Below are positions 58,037-64,000 of a stretch of DNA of 64,000 bases, piece by piece. This DNA is from Setoptus koraiensis. Taxonomy: Eukaryota > Arthropoda. Positions within the stretch are counted from its first letter, which is position 1, and every line of letters starts with the position of its first letter. The DNA lies in NCBI GenBank assembly GCA_048013815.1, contig CM106585.1, positions 20,212,001 through 20,276,000 of the forward strand. The letters run 5' to 3'. Both the position numbers and the translations under genes were made by a program. The notes beneath the pieces were generated by a model. It was not told the DNA's origin, searched no databases, and was given only the letters and a program-made list of their open reading frames with translations.

Positions 58037-58768
58037 ATGTTTTTCGTTCAATTCATATACGTCAGCGGTATCATTTACATAATTTATCTGTGCAATGAAA
58101 TCGTTGCTAGTCATCACAAAGACCCCGCCTCATCCCATCATGTCGATATACTGAGCGCTCACTCAAATGAACATGGGGCGCATTCAAGAAACACCAATCT
58201 GAAGAATCGCTTTAATTTAAATATTAGAGAATTAAATCTACTGATAGATGCCGTCAGAGGGGATATGATAATGATGGGAGGTTTGGCCTTTGGGGCCTCA
58301 GAGGAACTCAAAAGTATCTACAATGGCGATGAAGAACATGGTCCCACTATTGACGAGGCAATGAAACTTTACCGAGACGTGGCCCATCTAACGTATTTGA
58401 ATGCAACGTTAATTTTGGATAGTTTATATATGCAGAAGGCTTACCAAATGAACAGACTGGGTGAACAAAATTCCTCTAATGATGTCAAGTATTTTGATAG
58501 CGCTAAAAGATGGGAACAGAACGAAATATCTCAACGTAAAAAACAAGTCCTGAAACCTTTACGTGAGATCTTACGAGCACTCCAAAGTGAGGACGAAAAT
58601 AGCAAGCTTGATAATTGGTTAAATAGTAATACCAAGGACAACATCTTGGATGATGTTCAGCCCTCCAAGTATGGTCCGTATCCACTGTTTCGTAAACTGA
58701 TAAGGTTGGTTCGACACAACTATGTGCACGACATCTTGTCCATAAAAGCGATAGAATCTAGTAATTAG
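58037..58768 (+). CDS. Unknown secreted helical protein
   Basis: A single exon of 243 aa from ATG 58037; the frame extends upstream only through a TTG at 57965. I do not recognise a family. The first ~20 residues (MFFVQFIYVSGIIYIIYLC) are a typical signal peptide or anchor, followed by a His-rich stretch (KDPASSHHVDIL). The rest is mostly predicted helix, with DAVRGDMIMMGGLAFG, an amphipathic region near 115-140 and a charged segment RKKQVLKPLREILRALQSEDE. Cysteines are almost absent after the signal, so it is not a disulphide-rich toxin or hormone. AATAAA lies at 58940-58945. Coding is supported by length, the signal peptide and a nearby poly(A) signal; function is open. Confidence 0.6.
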   Translation: MFFVQFIYVSGIIYIIYLCNEIVASHHKDPASSHHVDILSAHSNEHGAHSRNTNLKNRFNLNIRELNLLIDAVRGDMIMMGGLAFGASEELKSIYNGDEEHGPTIDEAMKLYRDVAHLTYLNATLILDSLYMQKAYQMNRLGEQNSSNDVKYFDSAKRWEQNEISQRKKQVLKPLREILRALQSEDENSKLDNWLNSNTKDNILDDVQPSKYGPYPLFRKLIRLVRHNYVHDILSIKAIESSN

Positions 58769-59372
58769 ATAAAATAAGTTTGAATAAGTTATTGTGGGAG
58801 CATCAGGGATGAAATCAAAAACTAAATACAAGTCGTCGAGTTGGACTGTATCTTCCCATGACTCTCTTTGATAATCTCTATGATTTAAACCGAACAGCAA
58901 AAAGAGCTCTCCAGATAGAAAGAGAAGTTTTGAGTAGCGAATAAAGGAAAAGATTATGATCAGGAGAGAGAAAAGAGCGACATGCCGGCGATTCGATTAT
59001 AGAAAGTAAATTATAATTTCAGCCAGCATAAAATCTTTTTGATTGATTTGGACTGTTTGGCATGTGCATTTCATAGTGAAGCGCTTGACCGCCGGCAGAA
59101 GCAGCGGCAGTGCTTCGGGAGAAAATGTCTGTTCGCAGCACTTGTTGGTCATCGCTTATTCTTTCTCCGCTCCAAGCCATATGTTTCTTCGCCAATCAAT
59201 ATCAAGTTTTTTCTGTTTACATTCAACAAGAGGAGAGGCGCCGTTCGCACGTCAAACAAAATACAATTCATGGCATTAGTTTAGCAAAGATTATTTGCTT
59301 GCGATTTAATGTGCGTTCATCTACTGATAAATTGATTATTTAATGAATGACAAATAGCATCTCACAACAACG
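58769..59372. other. Intergenic region upstream of SUFU
   Basis: It holds the poly(A) signal of the upstream gene (58940-58945). Three overlapping open frames at about 59039-59343 are incompatible with one another and show no similarity. Nothing else is seen. Confidence 0.4.
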
Positions 59373-60926
59373 ATGGCTTTACCACCGGCACCAGTTCCGT
59401 ATGGATCTACTGAATTGCACCGACATTGCATGGCTTTTTATCCAAATCAACAGAACCCTCTCCAGATCAAAGCCGTCAAAAGCTTCATTCAAGGTGGTCC
59501 AGATCCACTGGATTTCGTAAATATATACTCAAATAAAGGAAATGGTAAAAGTATACCAAGGCATTGGCATTATGTGAGCTTTGGCTTAAGTGACCTCTAT
59601 GGAATAGGAAGTTTACCGATCAGCAGTTTCCTTGGTTTCTCATATCCGTAAGTAAAAGACATTTATGTTGTGTCCTGACTTGGTATCATTTTTCGGAATT
59701 ACCAAGTTAATATTACCAAATTGATATCTAATGATGTAATAATTGATGATGATTTATTCTCATAAATATCCAGATCAAGTGATAACGGCGAGAAGCTCAG
59801 TGGCTTTGGATTTGAACTGACATTCAGACTCAAGAGGGATGACGATGAACCCGAGGGCACTGATCCACCAATATGGCCAGCCACTGTGATGCAGGCTCTA
59901 GCTCGATATGTATACCAAACCAAAAATACGCTCTGCTCTGGCGACCATGTATCATGGCATTGCTCTTTGGATGAAAGTGAATCCAAGATAGGCCACATGC
60001 TCATGACAGATGACCCTCAATTGAAGCAGATCAACACGGCTTACGGAAGAGTAAAATTTGTTCAGATTGTCGGTGTCTGCGACGATGAACTAAAAGCAGC
60101 CCAACAATGGGAAGGTAATTCTATCATCTCTATAATGTCGAGGAAAGTTGAAACTGGAGGACCCTACCTCATCACAGATATGCGACGTGTTGAGACTATT
60201 TACGATCAAGATACCACTCAGAGCGAGATAGAAGAGGGAATAAGTTCGAATGGCTCCAATCTTAGTGGCGTTAGTGCCAAGTGCAAATGGAGCGAAAAAG
60301 AACCTAAGTGGTTGGTCAAGAGAACATTGTCTAGTGGTAGCGAATACGACACAGCAAATGAACGTGCGGATCTGATTGCCAATGGACAATCAAGTAAATA
60401 TCATAAATCAGGCCATGGTAGGAAAACAGCAAGTAGGAGCGCAAGTAGAAATGACAGCCGGTCAGAGTCGCGAATGTCCTTCTCACATGACCAGAATGCT
60501 AGAAATCAATCGAGAATGTCATATGAGAGCGAGACAGGGGCATCGGAGAGTGGCGAACTCCTGAACACTATCTACCTCAACAGTGTACACTTGAATTTCA
60601 ATATGGAATCCGGGCGGTTACTACCGCTAGTTCTTGAGGGCCGTCTAAAACATAATAGACATTTTACATTCAAAAGTATCAACGGGGACATAGCTATAAC
60701 TTTTGTTACGGACTTGATTCAGGGAACTCATGCATCGCTCAACTCTCCTTTCGCTAAGCATGGCCCTTGGCTACAGATATTCATATCGGAAGAGGTTAGA
60801 CAAGAGATGCTGGATGACTTGAAAGAGTTGACCGAACAAACTTCCAAAGTAGATCTACCGAAAACCTATGGTCCTTGGCATATAAGTTCTGACCGTAAGA
60901 TGACAATTACAATAGTCACGGATTGA
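59373..60926 (+). CDS. SUFU: Suppressor of fused (Hedgehog pathway)
   Basis: Two exons, 59373-59647 and 59774-60926, joined within a Pro codon, 475 aa (human 484). SUFU binds GLI/Ci in the cytoplasm and nucleus and restrains Hedgehog signalling. The N-terminal domain shows HRHCMAFYPNQQNPLQ, GGPDPLDFVNIYSNKG, HWHYVSFGLSDLYG, GFGFELTFRLKR, then ALARYVYQTKNTLCSGDHVSWH and QIVGVCDDEL. The C-terminal domain contains NSVHLNFNMESGRLLPL, GRLKHNRHFTFKSINGD and HGPWLQIFISEE. A Ser/Arg-rich low-complexity linker of about 100 residues (around 60380-60550) separates the two, where vertebrate SUFU carries its flexible loop. The first intron is 126 bp. An ATTAAA hexamer follows at 61107-61112. Confidence 0.95.
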
Positions 60927-61106
60927 TGAGACTGAGAAAACAAACTCGTGTGGCTAACCAAATGTAAATAGATATACAAATCATTTTCCACCGATCAATA
61001 ATCATATGTAATCTCATTTGAGGTTCAGCTTGATGTGACTACTATAGGAATTTAAGACAAAGATAATGCGAATTTTGTGGTCGGCATGTATCCGATTTTT
61101 TTAAAG

Positions 61107-61112
61107 ATTAAA
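61107..61112 (+). terminator. Poly(A) signal (ATTAAA) of SUFU
   Basis: ATTAAA lies about 180 bases after the SUFU stop and only about 80 bases from the stop codon of the convergent formin gene. Confidence 0.5.
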
Positions 61113-61189
61113 GTAACTTAAGTACTATTTCTTTTAGACTCTACAGTGTATAATGTTTTCTTTCTCAGTAAATGTACATTTTAAAACGA

Positions 61190-64000
61190 TTAACGATGAT
61201 TGGATGCCATCATAACGCTATTTGCAAAAGGTCGCGCTCTTTGTGGCTTTCTTCCGTCTCTATTTCGTCTAGGTTTTTGTGCAAATGCAGATCCAGTTTC
61301 AAGGGCTTGAATGAGATTATCCATCACCTTACGATCGTCATCTCCGCGGCCTTCACTGGTAATATCTACAAATTGCAACTTACGTTGCCTCTCTATCTCT
61401 CGCTTTTCTTTCTCAATGTTGGCCCTTCGAATTTTTTCCTCTTGCTCCTTGAGCTTGGCATTCTCTTTGAGAGCTCCAATGAATTGATCTTTAAACATTT
61501 TGATATCACTAAAAAACTCGTCCATTGTAAACTTTTTGGGATCGAACACGTAGTAAGTTGAGAGATTCTGATACAACTTATCCATCTTGAGTAACATAGT
61601 TTGCAAAACTTTGTGCTCATCTTTAGCAAGAGCTAAAAACTCAGTCATGACTATTCCAAAGCGATCGTGTTCATTATGAGGCCGGAAATTCTTCAAATCT
61701 TTCTCCAAATCATTAATAGATTTTCTCATTGTATCTAATGACTTCTGCAATTGCTCTGGCGATATACGACTAGCACGATCTATTTGATGTATCTCCTCAT
61801 AGAAGTTTAGAGCTTCCGGGGCTTTTTCTTCGACAGTAGCTGCAAGGAAGTGTAATAATGTTGTTCTATTATCTTCTGCTTTAGTAGTGACTAGCTTTGG
61901 CAAATAACTTATTTCAAAACCTATCGCTTGGCCACGCTGTGAGCCTGAATTAAGACAATTTCCAATCAACAATACATATTTTAGGATAGTAGAAAATTTC
62001 TTTGACTTTTTGATTTCTTCACAAGCTGCCGTAGCTGCGGCTATTTCAGGTTTTATATCATTGACTATTTCTTCGAATCTCAACTTGAATATTATAGATG
62101 TTAGCCGGGGTTCTAAGCGTTTTATTGCCCCGAGGTTTAGAGCAAACTGTTCGGCTTCATGGAGTTCCTTTATCTGATCGCGATAGCCCTCGAGTCTCAT
62201 AAGTTGCCCTTGTTGGGGCATATACCTTATTAATTGTTGGAGAATGGCTGCATCTAAATATTGTTCATTTACGGATATTATATGATTAGCAATATCTTCG
62301 GCTGATAATTTACTTGATCCCAGAGTTATCATAAGATTCTGCGCTGCTTTCTGGTCCAGCACTTTGAGCTCCTTTGACCTTTTGAGAGTAGCCGTATTTT
62401 CAACTCTTCTGTGACTTTCTTGTCGTTGTATTCTAGATTTTGGATCAGAAGAGAACTTAGTAGACAATGCATCAAGTATATCATCTGTTGCTAGTTCTGT
62501 TTCATCAACATGAACCCAAAAGGCTTTTTCAGTAAGATTATGCAGAGATATTTTTTTCCAGTTTGTTCGTTTAACCGGTGTCTTGAGATCCCATTTTGGC
62601 TTGGGTTTCATCCCGAATGGCATATGTTCCGGATCTTGCTGACTATTGGAACCTGGAGTTCCATAACCTGGCATTGGTGGTGGCCCCATGGCACCTCCTG
62701 GAGGTGGAGGTGGTGGAGGCGGTGGAGGACCTATGGAACCGGGTGGTCCATTTGAAAAGTTTGGCATCGGAGGTGGTGGAGGGGGAGGCGGAGGCGGAGG
62801 CCCGGCTGGACTCATACCAAATTGCGGCGGGGGTGGTGGCGGCGGTGGAGGTGGCGGTGGTAAAACTGAGTTTGGTACATTAATATTTTGAGCCTTGTTG
62901 TTTAAATTCTCTGAACCATTTGTAATGGTAGGTCCATTTGTTATTTGATTGTGTTTTGGTGGTGTAGGTGGATTCTGGATATATTGTTTGGCGCTGAGAG
63001 CCTGAGACAATTGAGCATTTTTTGCCTCGATCACCTTCATATTCTCACTTAGAGAGTCTAATCTGGCTTCTAGATCCTCTTTTTCTGTAAGTGCTTCTTC
63101 TAATTTTCTGCCCAACTCAGATGAAATCATCTGTTCTTCAAGTTCTGATACGATGTTGTCAACTTCAATCTTGAATCTTTTGGTGTAACTGAAATCCGGG
63201 TCGAGACCGTTCTTATGAAGTACTATTTGTGAAATGCATTCCTCAATCAGCTTATAATAAGCAGGTCGCGCATATGGATCGTCTCGTATCAAGAGAAGAT
63301 GTTGTAACATGGATAATAGATGACACTCTGCCGGTGTTTCTCGAAGAGAACTGAGCAATAAACTAAAGCACTCTGTCGGATCATCCATTTCAAAACGAAT
63401 ATATCCGAACCTTTGCTTGAGTTCCTCGAAATCCTCCTCTTTCGCATTGATGAATATTTTCGTTTGGAGAGCCAAATTATTGGAAATTGTCGGTAGCTGC
63501 TCTCCAGCTCTGTTAGCCGATCCCGTTCTGATTGTTCCAAATTGCGGACCATCATTGAGCTGATCTACTGCAGATATATCTTTGGAAAATTTCTCTAATA
63601 GTGTACCAAGCCCACATCTAATGATTTCGTTTCTCAGATGAAGTCTGAAATCTAAATCATCAACACTGGACAATAAGGCGTTAATGAGTTGCATACAAGA
63701 TATCACTAATGAATTGTTGTCGGATATCATCAATCCAGCAATGATCTGTGAGAATCTCTCACGACATTCCAATTCTGAAATAATTGTCAATGCTTCAAGG
63801 ACTTTCTCGTGTCCAGAAGGAGGCACCAAACTCACGGCGGCCATCAATTTGACGGCGTCCATCATAACATCAGGATAATTAACATCTATACTGCGGGCGA
63901 GTATTGTCAAAGCTTCAGGATGATCGAACATTTGTTTCAAACCAAACGAGTTGTTCATGAAAGCCTTGAGACATTTTATACATTCCAATTGAAGCTCATG
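61190..64000 (-). CDS. dia: Diaphanous-type formin, C-terminal part (5' end outside window)
   Basis: The frame is open to the window edge, so the 5' part is missing; at least 936 aa are present, in one exon. Diaphanous formins are Rho-regulated actin nucleators that elongate linear filaments, needed in cytokinesis. In order: the end of the FH3/armadillo repeat region (HELQLECIKCLKAFMNNSF to about residue 270), a coiled coil (about 275-335), a proline-rich FH1 (about 375-445, three Pro runs for profilin), an FH2 domain (about 465-860, with KTPVKRTNWKKI, LIRYMPQQGQL, VLLIGNCLNSGSQRG and GFEISYLPKL), and a DAD motif KVMDNLIQALETG with a basic tail. The autoinhibitory DAD and the FH3 part identify the DIAPH subfamily. 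It is convergent with SUFU. Confidence 0.95.
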   Translation of the reverse strand, partial: HELQLECIKCLKAFMNNSFGLKQMFDHPEALTILARSIDVNYPDVMMDAVKLMAAVSLVPPSGHEKVLEALTIISELECRERFSQIIAGLMISDNNSLVISCMQLINALLSSVDDLDFRLHLRNEIIRCGLGTLLEKFSKDISAVDQLNDGPQFGTIRTGSANRAGEQLPTISNNLALQTKIFINAKEEDFEELKQRFGYIRFEMDDPTECFSLLLSSLRETPAECHLLSMLQHLLLIRDDPYARPAYYKLIEECISQIVLHKNGLDPDFSYTKRFKIEVDNIVSELEEQMISSELGRKLEEALTEKEDLEARLDSLSENMKVIEAKNAQLSQALSAKQYIQNPPTPPKHNQITNGPTITNGSENLNNKAQNINVPNSVLPPPPPPPPPPPPQFGMSPAGPPPPPPPPPPPMPNFSNGPPGSIGPPPPPPPPPPGGAMGPPPMPGYGTPGSNSQQDPEHMPFGMKPKPKWDLKTPVKRTNWKKISLHNLTEKAFWVHVDETELATDDILDALSTKFSSDPKSRIQRQESHRRVENTATLKRSKELKVLDQKAAQNLMITLGSSKLSAEDIANHIISVNEQYLDAAILQQLIRYMPQQGQLMRLEGYRDQIKELHEAEQFALNLGAIKRLEPRLTSIIFKLRFEEIVNDIKPEIAAATAACEEIKKSKKFSTILKYVLLIGNCLNSGSQRGQAIGFEISYLPKLVTTKAEDNRTTLLHFLAATVEEKAPEALNFYEEIHQIDRASRISPEQLQKSLDTMRKSINDLEKDLKNFRPHNEHDRFGIVMTEFLALAKDEHKVLQTMLLKMDKLYQNLSTYYVFDPKKFTMDEFFSDIKMFKDQFIGALKENAKLKEQEEKIRRANIEKEKREIERQRKLQFVDITSEGRGDDDRKVMDNLIQALETGSAFAQKPRRNRDGRKPQRARPFANSVMMASNHR

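Overview
This is eukaryotic, almost certainly animal nuclear DNA. Genes are split by short GT-AG introns, proteins carry long Asn/Gln/His runs, dinucleotide and CAA/TTG microsatellites are dense, and the gene set is metazoan (tetraspanin, SUFU, KSR, CDK8, an NR4A/Hr38 receptor, diaphanous formin). Very compact gene ends, few introns, homopolymer-rich proteins and a minimal mitochondrial-type alanyl-tRNA synthetase suggest an arthropod, possibly a mite. That placement is an inference; no species marker was seen.

Layout. 1-3289 is non-coding and rich in perfect hairpins. 3290-10676 is a three-exon gene for a giant (about 2,126 aa) tetraspanin. 10677-14673 is non-coding. 14674-35430 is a compact gene-rich block: a two-repeat filamin-domain protein, UTP11 (-, short), mitochondrial-type AARS2, NVL, COA8, an unassigned ORF, a PC1/3-type proprotein convertase with six exons, CDK8 (-), ALG9 with six exons, a short KSR (-), a U3 snoRNA gene, NOP10 and NSUN5 (-). 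35431-51401 is about 16 kb without a recognisable gene but with many microsatellites and hairpins; it lies upstream of an NR4A/Hr38-like receptor (51402-56347) that ends just after its DNA-binding domain. 56452-64000 is compact again: TACO1 (-), an unknown secreted protein, SUFU, and the 3' part of a diaphanous formin (-) that runs off the window.

Themes. Several neighbours serve ribosome biogenesis: U3 snoRNA, NOP10 immediately downstream, NSUN5 convergent with it, NVL, and a UTP11 copy. Three others serve mitochondrial gene expression or cytochrome oxidase: AARS2, COA8, TACO1. Convergent pairs are packed very tightly: ALG9 and KSR stop codons are 29 bp apart and each poly(A) hexamer lies inside or beside the other gene, and the TACO1 stop codon is embedded in its own AATAAA.

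The points most worth a second look are the giant tetraspanin, the NR4A receptor without a ligand-binding domain, the PC1/3-like convertase with about 300 extra residues between pro- and catalytic domains, the truncated UTP11, the editing-less AlaRS, the short KSR, and the TATA-containing U3 gene next to NOP10. No virus-derived element, LINE or intact transposon was recognised.
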